Source: Rhodospirillaceae bacterium | GTDB taxonomy: Bacteria > Pseudomonadota > Alphaproteobacteria > Rhodospirillales > Rhodospirillaceae | Assembly: GCA_947476695.1 (NCBI GenBank) | Contig: CANJRD010000005.1 | Location: 149,856-213,855 of the forward strand | DNA length: 64,000 nucleotides | Reading direction: 5' to 3' | Part shown: positions 54,215-63,604 of the stretch, piece by piece | Layout of the letters: each line of letters opens with the position of its first letter | Position numbering within the stretch: the stretch's first letter is position 1 | The notes under the pieces: generated by a model | What the model was told of the DNA's origin: nothing | Databases searched by the model: none | Seen by the model: only the letters and a program-made list of their open reading frames with translations | Program-made: the position numbers and the translations under genes

Positions 54215-55884
54215 GGCTGGAGCTCCTTGTGTCCGGAGGCGTCGAACGCAACCTTGTTGGATTGAGAGGCAGGCTTCGCAGCAACTGTCGAAAAGGCATC
54301 GCTTTCGGCAATCGTGCGCAGCAGCGACTTGAAGCGGAAGCCGTCCGCCGCAAACCGCTTCTCGAGATAATCGATGAACGCGACATCGCCACGGCCGGCC
54401 GCGCGGCCCGTGGCATAGGCATATACGCGGTTGATCACGCAGGACGTGGCGGCGGGGCTGTCGTGCAGGACCTTACCCAAGCCCACCCCGCCCTCGAACG
54501 GCTGGCCGTCGAGATCGCCGGAGACGTCGATCGGCACGCCGTTCTCGGTGGTGCGGAACTGGCCCATGCCGTCGAAATTCTCGAGCGTAAGGCCGATCGG
54601 GTCCACCACCTTGTGGCAACCGGCGCAGGTCGGATTGGTGCGATGGACCGTCAACCGCTCGCGTGCGGTCTTCGCCACCGCGGCGTTGTTGAAATTGTCG
54701 AAGTTCACATCGCCCGGCGGCGGCGGCACCGCCTGGCAGAGGAAGATTTCGCGGACGGCCTTGCCGCGCAGCGTGGGCGAACTCATGCCCGGATGCGAAT
54801 GCAGCGCCAGGAAGCTGACCTGAGTCTGAATGCCCGAGCGTGGATCGTTCTCAGCGAACTCGTAGGGAACCCAGGTGGTTTCCGTCGGCGCGGAGATGCG
54901 GTTCACCATCGCCAGCTGACGGCTCATGAAGGTTTTGCGCGAGGTGAAGATATCGCGATAGTCGCCGTCTTTGGTGACAAGAAGGTCGACCAGCGTGCGC
55001 AGCGTCTGCTCCTTCAGGTCGTTGGCGACCGTCGAGCTGTAGGCCGGATAGATGATCGTATCTTTCGCCAGCTGTTCCACGGCATCGAAGCCGAGCATGT
55101 CGGAGAAGAAGTTGCGCACCCCGGCTTCGACCGCCGGCGAGTCCAGCATGCGATCGATCTGACGTTCCATGCCGCGCTTGGTGTTCAGATCGCCCTTCTC
55201 GGCCGCCGCCAGCAACTCTTCATCCGGCGCGGTGTTCCACAGGAGGAAGCTCAGGCGCGAAGCCTTGCTCAAGCCCGTGAGACGCTGAAGGCCGGCGTGA
55301 TCCGGGTCGGCCTCGGTCGCCTCGGCGATGAACAGGAATTGCGGTGTGACCAGCATGCCGGCCAGCGCGAATTCCAAGCCGGCATAGAAATCGCCGCGCG
55401 CCTTGGCGGCTTCAGTGGCGATCCGGGTTTCGAGATCGAGCTCGGCGCTCGTCAACGGGCGCCGGTACAGCATGCGCCCGACCTTGCCGAGGAAGTCGCG
55501 CGCGCAAGCGTCGTCGGCTTCCTTCGGCGCTTTCGGCGTACAGCTGACGAGGTTGGCGCGGCGCTTTTCTTCCATCACCTGCGAGGCGATGGAGCGACCG
55601 AGGTTGTCGTAGCGTTCGAGGGTGGCCGGTGCGATGTCGGCCTTGCTGGCACCGACGGCAAGCAGACCGGCCTCGCGGCCCGGCGCGTCGAAGCGACCGA
55701 TGATGGTCACGCTGGAGCCGAACACATCGCGGATGATGTTGCGATACTGCGCTTCGGTGATCTGGCGCACGACGGTCGAACCACCGCTGACCGCCGGCTC
55801 CTTCGGGCCGCAGGACGACAGCGCCACGGCTACGACGCCGGCCAATCCCGCGCGCAGATACTTACGGAGAGAAACGCCGATCAT
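54211..55884 (-). CDS. Cassette D: DUF1592-type heme lipoprotein
   Basis: 557 residues from ATG 55884; the six-cysteine stop codon is 1 nt upstream, and an in-frame upstream start at 55926 would overlap that gene. Lipoprotein signal ending in A-L-S-S-C. DUF1587 (RQITEAQYRNIIRDVFG), DUF1595 (FLGKVGRMLYRRPLTSAE), DUF1592 (SRLSFLLWNTAPDEELLAA), DUF1588 with CAGCH near nt 54615-54632 and VVDPIGLTLENFDGMGQFR, DUF1585 at the end. Confidence 0.93.
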   Translation of the reverse strand: MIGVSLRKYLRAGLAGVVAVALSSCGPKEPAVSGGSTVVRQITEAQYRNIIRDVFGSSVTIIGRFDAPGREAGLLAVGASKADIAPATLERYDNLGRSIASQVMEEKRRANLVSCTPKAPKEADDACARDFLGKVGRMLYRRPLTSAELDLETRIATEAAKARGDFYAGLEFALAGMLVTPQFLFIAEATEADPDHAGLQRLTGLSKASRLSFLLWNTAPDEELLAAAEKGDLNTKRGMERQIDRMLDSPAVEAGVRNFFSDMLGFDAVEQLAKDTIIYPAYSSTVANDLKEQTLRTLVDLLVTKDGDYRDIFTSRKTFMSRQLAMVNRISAPTETTWVPYEFAENDPRSGIQTQVSFLALHSHPGMSSPTLRGKAVREIFLCQAVPPPPGDVNFDNFNNAAVAKTARERLTVHRTNPTCAGCHKVVDPIGLTLENFDGMGQFRTTENGVPIDVSGDLDGQPFEGGVGLGKVLHDSPAATSCVINRVYAYATGRAAGRGDVAFIDYLEKRFAADGFRFKSLLRTIAESDAFSTVAAKPASQSNKVAFDASGHKELQP

Positions 55885-55885
55885 C

Positions 55886-57007
55886 TTAGTGCGCCTGCGC
55901 CGTCTTGATGTTGGGATGAACGACAAACGCCGGCACCATTTCGACTTTGAACGCCGACGACAGCGCCGTGCACTCGCCGGTCACCGGGTCCGGATAACCA
56001 TCAGCCAGGCGGCGCGACGCTTCATACAACGCCGGGCAGCTGTGACGCGCGATGACGGCAAGACCGATCTTGCGGGTGTAATCCCACCACGTTTCCCAGT
56101 CGTAATAGCCAAACATCTGGCCCTTGGCGCTTGAGCCATCGGCCGCCATGTTGAGCTTCAACCGCATGTCCTTGAGGTACATCTCGGAGATCACGACATT
56201 GCCGAAGAACGGCAGGTGCACGTCGATCGGATCCGTTGTCAGTACGCCGTCCTTGATGCGGCCTTTTGCCGTATCCCCGTAGCGCGTCGGGTCGATCTGA
56301 TAGCTGACGTACGTCAGCACCGCGCCGGTGCCGTCCTTCAACAGCTTGTCGGTCGGGCGATAGAAAGAGACCTTCACGTCGTCGTCGTTGCGCGTGTCAT
56401 CGACATCGGTGACTTCGACCAGAATGATGCCCTGCGAAATGTCGAGGCGTTCAGTCTGCGCGCTGTTCTCGATATAGCCGTCGGAGCGCCAGCCCTTGGT
56501 GCAGCCCATGAGGCGGAACAGCTGATTGTCGACCGCGGGCGTACCGTCGACGCCCACGAACTTCTGGTGTGCGCAGGACTTCGCCGTTGCCTTGCCGTCG
56601 GTGGTGCCGTCGAGATTCATGCCGAACGACGTGCCGCTTTGCACGGTGCGCATCGGCGGGTCTTTGACCAGTTCCGGATTCCAGCAGACGTCTTCGCCGT
56701 TGGGCCCGCGCAACGCGGCAGCCAACCGCCGGTCGACGTGCGTGCGCTTGCCGCCCGCCGTGACCTTCTCGCGCTGCTCCGGCGTCATGTTCCTGAGCCA
56801 GCGCTCGTCGTTGGATTCCGTCAGGCCTTCTGGACATTCGTCCATGTACTTGCTGTCGTTCATCGCCGTGAACAGCGACGAGACGACAAAGCCGTACGAC
56901 TTCTTAGCCGCCGGGGCGGTCTTGGCAGGGGACGCCGCGATGACCGTTGCGCCGATCAATCCGGCGACAGCAGCGACGGCAAGATATACGCGCGGATTTA
57001 GACCCAT
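55886..57007 (-). CDS. Cassette D: six-cysteine NLDGT-family secreted protein
   Basis: 373 residues. Signal peptide MGLNPRVYLAVAAVAGLIGA; GGGGAGAG lies upstream. Blocks: DECPEGLTESNDERW, GPNGEDVCWNPELVKDPPMR, NLDGTTDGKATAKSCAHQKF, DNQLFRLMGCTKGWR, GYYDWETWWDYTRK, SCPALY and ECTA. First gene of cassette D. Two dyads lie between it and the LysR gene upstream. Confidence 0.88.
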   Translation of the reverse strand: MGLNPRVYLAVAAVAGLIGATVIAASPAKTAPAAKKSYGFVVSSLFTAMNDSKYMDECPEGLTESNDERWLRNMTPEQREKVTAGGKRTHVDRRLAAALRGPNGEDVCWNPELVKDPPMRTVQSGTSFGMNLDGTTDGKATAKSCAHQKFVGVDGTPAVDNQLFRLMGCTKGWRSDGYIENSAQTERLDISQGIILVEVTDVDDTRNDDDVKVSFYRPTDKLLKDGTGAVLTYVSYQIDPTRYGDTAKGRIKDGVLTTDPIDVHLPFFGNVVISEMYLKDMRLKLNMAADGSSAKGQMFGYYDWETWWDYTRKIGLAVIARHSCPALYEASRRLADGYPDPVTGECTALSSAFKVEMVPAFVVHPNIKTAQAH

Positions 57008-57091
57008 CAGGCTGCCTCTCCCCTCGGAAAGCCATCGGCCAAAAAGTATCCGCGTACGGCGGAAACCCGTAAATTACCGAGTTTGTGCTGG

Positions 57092-57154
57092 TATATGCCG
57101 ATATGGCATATAGATAACGCGGCAAGGATGGGGCAGATAATATTGTTTATTATC
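57092..57154. promoter_or_regulatory. Two perfect dyads upstream of cassette D
   Basis: First: TATATGCC (57092-57099) and GGCATATA (57105-57112), 5-bp spacer. Second: GATAATA (57136-57142) and TATTATC (57148-57154), 5-bp spacer. They lie in the A/T-rich 182-bp gap between the LysR stop and the start of cassette D, at 85-105 and 129-147 bp before its ATG. Good candidates for regulator sites. Confidence 0.5.
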
Positions 57155-57189
57155 AAAGTTATAAGGATGACACCCGCGAAATTCTTCGG

Positions 57190-58104
57190 CTAAAGGGCTT
57201 CGCATACCGCCTGAACTTCCCGGCACAAAGCCTCCATCGCGTGTGAGGACACCCGATCGGCGACCTCAATTAGGCCGATCTGAGTCGGGGGTATGCCGAA
57301 AGTCACCGGCAGCCGCGCCAGCGTTCCGGCCTTGAGATCGTCGGCAAACAGCATGTCGTTGGCGAAAACGATGGAGTCCGACGACAGCAGCACGCTCCGC
57401 ATCATCGCGGTGGAATCCGTGCGCATCAATTCGTTCAAGGTCGGGATCCTCGGCCCAAAAATCACCGACAAATACTTGCGCGGCGACGTCTCCGGAAAGA
57501 TCCACTGCGCTTCCAGCAAATCCTCCGGCCCGACGGACTGACGCGCGGCAAGTGGATGCTCGCGGCGCGCGATCAACGACGAGGTGATGCTGATCAGCGG
57601 CGTGCATTTGACGTTGCGAATGTCGAACAAATCCGGCGACAGCATCGCCACCAGCACATCGAGTTCGCCGGCAAACAGCATGGGCAAGAGCTTCGGATAG
57701 AAGCCTTCGCGCACCATGTAGGTATAGGACGGCGCACGCGCGTTCAGGGCGGTCATGGCGCGGGCCAGCAGCGGGAAGAACGCGGGCGAGGTGCCGACGT
57801 TCACGATGCCGCTGGAGCCCTGCTTCAACGCATCGAGATCGACCAGCCCGCGCCCGATCGACGACATCGCCGAACGGCAATAGCTCAGGAAGCTCTTGCC
57901 GTAGGCCGTCAGCACAACGCCGTGCTGCGCACGGTCAAACAGGGGCGCGCCGAGCTGGCTTTCCAAGTCGCGTATCGCGCGTGAGACTGCGGGCTGGCTC
58001 ACCCGCATCTTTTCCGCGCCGCCCCGGATGCTGCCATGATCGGCAACCGCCACGAACAGGGCCAGCTTGTTGAGACTGACGTGAAGATGCGACGTGTTCG
58101 ACAA
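57190..58104 (-). CDS. LysR-family regulator 3, next to cassette D
   Basis: 304 residues if started at TTG 58104, which has GGGGGG just upstream; a TTG at 58155 gives 17 more residues without a ribosome site. N-terminal helix-turn-helix (LNKLALFVAVADHGSIRGGAEKMRVSQPAVSRAIRDLESQLGAPLF cut short here to key parts: S-Q-P-A-V-S-R-A-I-R) and an effector domain (VNVGTSPAFFP, REHPLAARQSVGPEDLL). It differs clearly from the two tandem regulators in cassette B. It reads in the same direction as cassette D, 182 bp upstream, so it likely controls that operon. Confidence 0.9.
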   Translation of the reverse strand: MSNTSHLHVSLNKLALFVAVADHGSIRGGAEKMRVSQPAVSRAIRDLESQLGAPLFDRAQHGVVLTAYGKSFLSYCRSAMSSIGRGLVDLDALKQGSSGIVNVGTSPAFFPLLARAMTALNARAPSYTYMVREGFYPKLLPMLFAGELDVLVAMLSPDLFDIRNVKCTPLISITSSLIARREHPLAARQSVGPEDLLEAQWIFPETSPRKYLSVIFGPRIPTLNELMRTDSTAMMRSVLLSSDSIVFANDMLFADDLKAGTLARLPVTFGIPPTQIGLIEVADRVSSHAMEALCREVQAVCEAL

Positions 58105-58230
58105 CGCTTCCCCCCAAACGAAGGATGCGAGTATGGACGTCGCCGCCGTATCCAACTAGACCGCTGTTTCCGGCGCGGGCGGGCGAACGCTCAAATAGGT
58201 GTCGCACCTGGCCCGGGGCTGGCTTAGTCC

Positions 58231-60807
58231 ATGTCGTTGTGTTTGCTTGGTAAGCGCCGCCCCGTGCGGCTGCGGAACGTTGCCGGATCGACAGTGTTAA
58301 ATAGAAGTCAGAAGCGTTCCGCTCTTTCCCTCGCCGTGCTGGTCAGTCTTTCGGCTGGCGCGCGCGCGCAAGTGGAACCGATCGCGGAAATCACCGTCAT
58401 TGGCCGCGTCGAAGCGCTGCCGGGGGGCCTGCGCGAGCGCAGCCTGGATGAAGACGCCATTGCGGGATTCGGCGTCAGCTCGGTGGACGACCTGGTGTCC
58501 GAACTCCGCTCGGAGATGGGCGACGACGAGGAGAATGAGCCAGTCTATCTGCTGAATGGCCAACGTGTCCGGAACCTCAACGACATCGGCGGCCTGCCGC
58601 TTGAGGCCATCAAGGAAGTGGAGGTGCTGCCCGCCGGATCCAGCGGCGTTCCCGGCGTTTCGCCCACCGCGCGCGTCTACAACATCGTTCTGAAGGCCGC
58701 CGTCAAATCGGAAACGGCGATCGTGGCGCCCAAGATCGCCACCGATGGCGGCTGGGCACAGGCCCGGGTCGAAGGGGTTGTGACGCGCGTCGAGGGTCAG
58801 AAGCGAACCAATATCACCGTAAGAGCGCGCAGCGAGGATGCCCTGCTCGAAAGCGAGCGAAACATCGTGCAGCTGGGGCAACGTCGTCCTTCCGACTTTG
58901 CCGGCAACGTCATCGCCGATCCGCGAATCGCCGGCGACGAGATCGATCCGCGGCTCAGCGCCGCGGCCGGCACACGCGTCACGACCGCTGCCGTGCCGGG
59001 CAACACCACGCCTACACTGTCGGATTTTGTGCGCGGTGCGAACGTACCGAACACGTCCAATCCCGGAATGTTTCGCTCGCTCAGACCGAAAACAAATTTC
59101 TATGAGGCCCGCGTCAGTCACGCCAACCGCCTCAACGATTGGCTGACCGGATCGATCAGCAGCCGCTTCAGTTATACCGGCAACAAGTCTCTGACTGGCC
59201 TCAGCACCGGTCTTTTCGTCCTGCCGGCGAGCAACCCGTTCACACCGTTCTCGCAAAGCGTCGGCCTGGCCAAGTACGGCGATCCGCTGCGGCAGGGTTA
59301 TCGTCGGCTCGAAGGCAGTGGCGACGTCGAATTGAAAGCGACGTTCGGCGAATGGCGCGTCAACTTCCATGCGTTGCATCAACGCACGGAGACCCGGTCC
59401 GAAGCCGACCGGCAGGACCCGGCGCAGTTGCTGCAACCCATCGTGCTTGCGAATAATGTCAATCCGTTCGCGCCGGGCCTGGTCAGTCAGCTTGCCATTG
59501 GGCTCGATCGCTCGCGCTATCGGACGCGCGGGACGACCGTCGAAGCCGACGCCAAAGGCCAACCGTTCCGCGTTCCCGCCGGCCCGGTCGACCTCGGCAT
59601 CGATACGCGCCTGACATGGACGGCCCTCAAGTCGGCGCGGACGTTCTTGTTGAGCGACACCGCGTCGCGGCTGCGCCGCAACGAACGCGAGCTGCACAGC
59701 ACGTTGAATATCCCGCTCACCAGCCGCGACAACGACGTGCTGTCTGCCATCGGCAATCTTTCGGCGAACTTCGAATATGGCCGCATCGGCTTCTCCGATG
59801 CGCCGCACGCGGATCGCTATCATTACGGCTTGAGCTGGACGCCGCGCGAGGGCATCCGCTTCGATGCTTCCAGTTATCACGCCCGTCAGACGCCGGCCGT
59901 CGAAACGCTCGGCGAGCCGATCACCTTCACAACCGGCGTGCGCGTGCTGGATTTGCTGCGCGGCGATACAATCGACGTGACGCAGATCACCGGCGGCAAT
60001 CCGACCTTGCGCGCCGAGCGCCTCGCCCTCGATCGCGCATCGGTGAACGTGATGCTGATCAAGAAGCTCAAGTTCAATCTGTATGCTGAATATCAGTCGA
60101 TCGACCGCTACGACTTCATATCGACCTTGCCGCGCGAAAGCGTACCCATTTGGCTGTCGTTCCCGGAACGCTTCGCCCGCGACGATACCGGCCGCCTGAC
60201 CGCCGTGGATTTCCGACCGGTCAACTTCGAGCTGCAGCATCAGGAACGCTTGCGATACGGCATTGGCTTGAACCTGCCCGTCGGCGGCGCGGGCGCCGAG
60301 GCCGACAAAGGCCCGCAACCGCCGTCCCGCTGGCGTGTGCGCGTGTCCGCCATGCATACCATCACGATGGAGAACCGTTTGGACGTCGGCCCGGGCATCG
60401 CGCCGGTCGATCTGCTGAACGGCGGCGCGCTCGGCATCGCCGGCGGACGTCCGCGACATCAGGTCGACTTCTCGCTGAATGTCGGACGCGGCGGCACAGG
60501 CCTGCGCATGACGGGTGTCTATCGGGGCGCGAATTACCTGCAGATCCGCGGCATCACCGGCGGCCCCGATCTCTTGACGTTCCGCCCCTTCACAACACTC
60601 AACCTGTACGCCTTCGCGGAAATGGGCACGCTTTTCCAGGAGACGTCGTGGCTCAAAGGGTCGCGGATCGGCATCTATGCCGCCAATCTCACCAACGCGC
60701 GCCAGCGTGTGACCAACGGGGCCGGGGTGACGCCCCTGCGCTATCAGGCGAACTATCGCGATCCGCTCGGCCGCACGATCGAACTCGAGTTCCGCAAGCA
60801 GTTCTAG
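58231..60807 (+). CDS. TonB-dependent-receptor-like outer-membrane protein
   Basis: 858 residues from ATG 58231. GTG 58294 would give a typical signal peptide (VLNRSQKRSALSLAVLVSLS), so the true start may be there. A plug-like region (DDLVSELRSEMG, VYLLNGQRVRNLNDIGGLPLEAI, VEVLPAGSS) precedes a long barrel ending in IELEFRKQF. The barrel lacks the cysteines seen in the two other receptors. It starts 126 bp from, and divergent to, LysR 3, so they may share control. Function: probably uptake of a large substrate; not certain. Confidence 0.82.
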   Translation: MSLCLLGKRRPVRLRNVAGSTVLNRSQKRSALSLAVLVSLSAGARAQVEPIAEITVIGRVEALPGGLRERSLDEDAIAGFGVSSVDDLVSELRSEMGDDEENEPVYLLNGQRVRNLNDIGGLPLEAIKEVEVLPAGSSGVPGVSPTARVYNIVLKAAVKSETAIVAPKIATDGGWAQARVEGVVTRVEGQKRTNITVRARSEDALLESERNIVQLGQRRPSDFAGNVIADPRIAGDEIDPRLSAAAGTRVTTAAVPGNTTPTLSDFVRGANVPNTSNPGMFRSLRPKTNFYEARVSHANRLNDWLTGSISSRFSYTGNKSLTGLSTGLFVLPASNPFTPFSQSVGLAKYGDPLRQGYRRLEGSGDVELKATFGEWRVNFHALHQRTETRSEADRQDPAQLLQPIVLANNVNPFAPGLVSQLAIGLDRSRYRTRGTTVEADAKGQPFRVPAGPVDLGIDTRLTWTALKSARTFLLSDTASRLRRNERELHSTLNIPLTSRDNDVLSAIGNLSANFEYGRIGFSDAPHADRYHYGLSWTPREGIRFDASSYHARQTPAVETLGEPITFTTGVRVLDLLRGDTIDVTQITGGNPTLRAERLALDRASVNVMLIKKLKFNLYAEYQSIDRYDFISTLPRESVPIWLSFPERFARDDTGRLTAVDFRPVNFELQHQERLRYGIGLNLPVGGAGAEADKGPQPPSRWRVRVSAMHTITMENRLDVGPGIAPVDLLNGGALGIAGGRPRHQVDFSLNVGRGGTGLRMTGVYRGANYLQIRGITGGPDLLTFRPFTTLNLYAFAEMGTLFQETSWLKGSRIGIYAANLTNARQRVTNGAGVTPLRYQANYRDPLGRTIELEFRKQF

Positions 60808-62885
60808 GCTTCAGTCTCATACCGCTCGTAGAGCGACGTGAACGCGGCTTCGATGTGACGGGCCTGAAGGGCTGCGTCGAACAGTGGGGATGAAAGCCGT
60901 GATTCGGCCAGTCGCGTCCGTATTGCGTTGCGACGCGTATGATCGTCAACCAGTTGAAGCGCGATGGCTTCGTAAGCTTCGGGAGAGTTGGCGATCAATT
61001 CCGGCAGGCCAATGCAATTGAGCATGCTGGCCGCGACCCGGCTCTGGAACGAACGACCTTTACACGTCAGTACCGGCAAACCGGCCCAAAGCGCATCCGC
61101 CGCCGTAGCGTGTGCATTGTAGAGCCACGTATCGAGGAACAGATCGGCCAAGCGATGTCGCGCCATGTGCTGATCGATCGGCATGCGCGCGGCAAATACC
61201 AGGCGGTCGCCGCGAACCCCACGCGCCTCCGCCTCACGCCGCAGGTTCTGCGCGGGGACGGGACCGTCGGCCCGCAACCACAGCACGCTGCCTTCGACCC
61301 GCTTCAGCAGGCGCATCCAGACATCGAACGTCTCAGGCAGAATTTTATAGGTGTTGTTGAAGCAACTGAACACAAAGCCGTGGTCGGGCAAGCCCATAGC
61401 GGCGCGCGTCAAGACTTGATCCGAAATGTCCGGACGCGAACCGTTCACAAGATAGGATCCGGGCAGCGAAACGACCTGCTCGGCGAAGTCGCCATGGCTC
61501 TCCGGCGGGATGATGGTGTCGTCGGCTAGAATATAGTCGAGATGTTCGATGCCCGTCGTCCCCGGATACCCGAGATACGCCACCTGCACAGGCGCACAAC
61601 GCTCGGCGAAAATGCCGGTGCGCGCATATTGCGTGTGGCCATTAAGATCAACGGCGATATCGATGCCGCGTTCACGGGACAGACGGGCGACGGACCGATC
61701 ACTCTCGTTGCGGACATCGAAGAACTTATCGACAGCACCGACGATTTGCTTCCCGATGTCATCGAGTTCGTCTGGAGCAAAGGAAAAAGCGAACACCTCA
61801 AACCGTGTCCGATCGTGCGCGCGTAACAGAGGTTCCATCACGAAGGCCGCCGGATGACGGCGGAAGTCGGAGGAATAATAGCCAATGCGTATACGCGCGG
61901 GTCGCGCTTGACGCGGGATCGGCCCGAGACTGGATATGCGCGGATATAGTGCGGCGCCGAAAGCACGCGCCGCCTGCTTTTGAAGCGCCGGCTCGTCCGC
62001 CACCGCAAGCATCGAGAACGGCATCACAACACGGGATTCGGCAATCGCACCCTTCAGGTTGTGGACCTGCGACGCGAAATCTTGCCAGTCGCACATGCGC
62101 AGCTTTGCCTCGAGCAACAGAGGCCGCAGCAGGTCGAACTTTGGACCGGCTTTTAATGCCTGCTCATAACTGGCAATGGCCTCGGGAAAACGCCGCATCT
62201 TGAAGAGCGCGTTGCCGCGATTGTAATGCGCTTCGCCACGACGGGGATCGATCGTCAAAGCCTCGTCATATGTGGCGATGGCTTCTTCAACCTTGCCCAG
62301 TTCCTGCAACACGTTGCCACGGTTGATATGTGCGCCGATATGTCGGGCGTTGATCTTCAAGGCCGCATCGCAAGCCGCGAGCGCGTCCCTATAACGCCGA
62401 AGTTCCTTCAGCACATTGCCGCGATTGTTCAACGCTTCGACAAAATCGGGCTTGAGTGCGAGCGCGCTCTCATAGCTGGCAAGCGCGTCTTCAGGCCGGT
62501 GGAGTTCCAACAACGCATTGCCGCGATTAGAATGGGCCTCGGCCTGGTTCGGGTTGAGCGCGATCGCCCGTTCATGGCTCACGAGGGCGTCTTGCCAGCG
62601 TCCCCCATCGCCGAGCGCGAGACCCTTGTTGTTATGTGCCGCGGCGGACCTCGGATCGAGCACGAGAACGTTGTCGAAATAGCTGACCGCGACATCCAGA
62701 TTGCGCATCTGAAGCGCGAGAACGCCGAGCATCAGCAGCGCATCGACCTGCTGCGGATGGGCGTTCAAGATCGATTTGTAGACCGCGGCAGCCTCGGCAA
62801 CGTTGCCTTGCTCATACAAGCTCAAGCCCGTTTGCAGGGCCGCTTTTACGTCTGTTGTCATGACCGGAGATTTCGGTGACGTCAT
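60804..62885 (-). CDS. TPR protein with O-GlcNAc-transferase-like (SPINDLY-type) domain
   Basis: 693 residues from ATG 62885; ATG 62861 (MTTDVKAALQTG) is an alternative. About eight TPR repeats occupy residues 10-290 (NAHPQQVDALLMLGVLAL, LDPRSAAAHNNKGLAL, NPNQAEAHSNRGNALL and so on). The C-terminal half has the GT41 marks: IGYYSSDFRRHP, VDLNGHTQYARTGIFAERCAPVQ, YLGYPGTTG and ADALWAGLPVLTCKGRSFQSRVAAS. It probably adds a sugar to proteins in the cytoplasm. It overlaps the receptor-like gene by 4 bp, convergent. Confidence 0.9.
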   Translation of the reverse strand: MTSPKSPVMTTDVKAALQTGLSLYEQGNVAEAAAVYKSILNAHPQQVDALLMLGVLALQMRNLDVAVSYFDNVLVLDPRSAAAHNNKGLALGDGGRWQDALVSHERAIALNPNQAEAHSNRGNALLELHRPEDALASYESALALKPDFVEALNNRGNVLKELRRYRDALAACDAALKINARHIGAHINRGNVLQELGKVEEAIATYDEALTIDPRRGEAHYNRGNALFKMRRFPEAIASYEQALKAGPKFDLLRPLLLEAKLRMCDWQDFASQVHNLKGAIAESRVVMPFSMLAVADEPALQKQAARAFGAALYPRISSLGPIPRQARPARIRIGYYSSDFRRHPAAFVMEPLLRAHDRTRFEVFAFSFAPDELDDIGKQIVGAVDKFFDVRNESDRSVARLSRERGIDIAVDLNGHTQYARTGIFAERCAPVQVAYLGYPGTTGIEHLDYILADDTIIPPESHGDFAEQVVSLPGSYLVNGSRPDISDQVLTRAAMGLPDHGFVFSCFNNTYKILPETFDVWMRLLKRVEGSVLWLRADGPVPAQNLRREAEARGVRGDRLVFAARMPIDQHMARHRLADLFLDTWLYNAHATAADALWAGLPVLTCKGRSFQSRVAASMLNCIGLPELIANSPEAYEAIALQLVDDHTRRNAIRTRLAESRLSSPLFDAALQARHIEAAFTSLYERYETEA

Positions 62886-63083
62886 TGTACTGGCTACTGC
62901 GAACGCGAGGCATTGCGCGTCAGCCAGTATATACGCCGAGGGGGCGACGGGCGAACAGGTGCCAAAAAGAGAATCTCTGGCCGCCATGGGGGACAAGGCG
63001 ACCAGCGACATGCAGGCCACCGGAGGGCGTGGCTGCCGGAGTGCTTTTGACTATGCGGCTTTGAGCGTGACCTGGCCTTTGTA

Positions 63084-63589
63084 TCAGTTCGCTGGGCAAA
63101 GCTCGCCTTGCTGCAGCGCCTGAAGTACGCGCAGGACTTCCTCCGGATTGCGGCCGGCGCTCATGTCGGTCATCGAGACGAAGCGGATGATGCCTTCGAG
63201 ATCGTTGATGGAGGTCGCGCGGCGCGCCAAGCCTTCTTTGGCGTCCAGAATGCCACGCGTGGACGACAGGCCGCGTCGCGGGTCCGAGAGCCAAACGAAC
63301 GGGCTTTTCTCGAGGTCCTTGTGCGACTTCCGCCAGGCGACGTGCACGAACTCATTTTCTGTGCTTGCCCCAAACAGCTTCGCGCCGGCTTCGCGAAATT
63401 TATCGTTGAGCGTGCCGAAAGCAGAAATCTCGGTCAGGCAGATGAAGGTGAAGCCTTCGGCCAGAAGAAGACAACGCTCCACTTGCCGAGGATATCGTTG
63501 CGCGTGACGGGCGCAAACGCGCTTGCGGGGTCCGTACCCGAGACCCCGGTCACTTCGAAGTCGGGAAACGCATCACCGATAGACAGCAT
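63084..63589 (-). pseudogene. ahpC: AhpC-type peroxiredoxin, split by a single-base frameshift
   Basis: The first part starts at ATG 63589 (LSIGDAFPDFEVTG...DILGKWSVVFFWPK) and loses frame at about 63451-63462. The second part continues in another frame with FTFICLTEISAFGTLNDKF...GASTENEFVHVAWRKSH...LCPAN. Adding one base restores P-K-G-F-T-F-I-C, the P-x-x-x-T-x-x-C active site of 2-Cys peroxiredoxins; the resolving Cys is in ELCPAN. A sequencing error near the contig end is as likely as true decay. Confidence 0.8.
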
Positions 63590-63604
63590 GTTGAACGCCT
63601 TCTG

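Noticed and set aside
54229..55908. 559-residue plus-strand frame opposite DUF1592
   Set aside because: The minus strand has all DUF1592 marks and a heme site; the plus frame has none.
58297..60459. 720-residue minus-strand frame across the receptor-like gene
   Set aside because: Same antisense composition; the plus-strand gene has a signal peptide and barrel strands.
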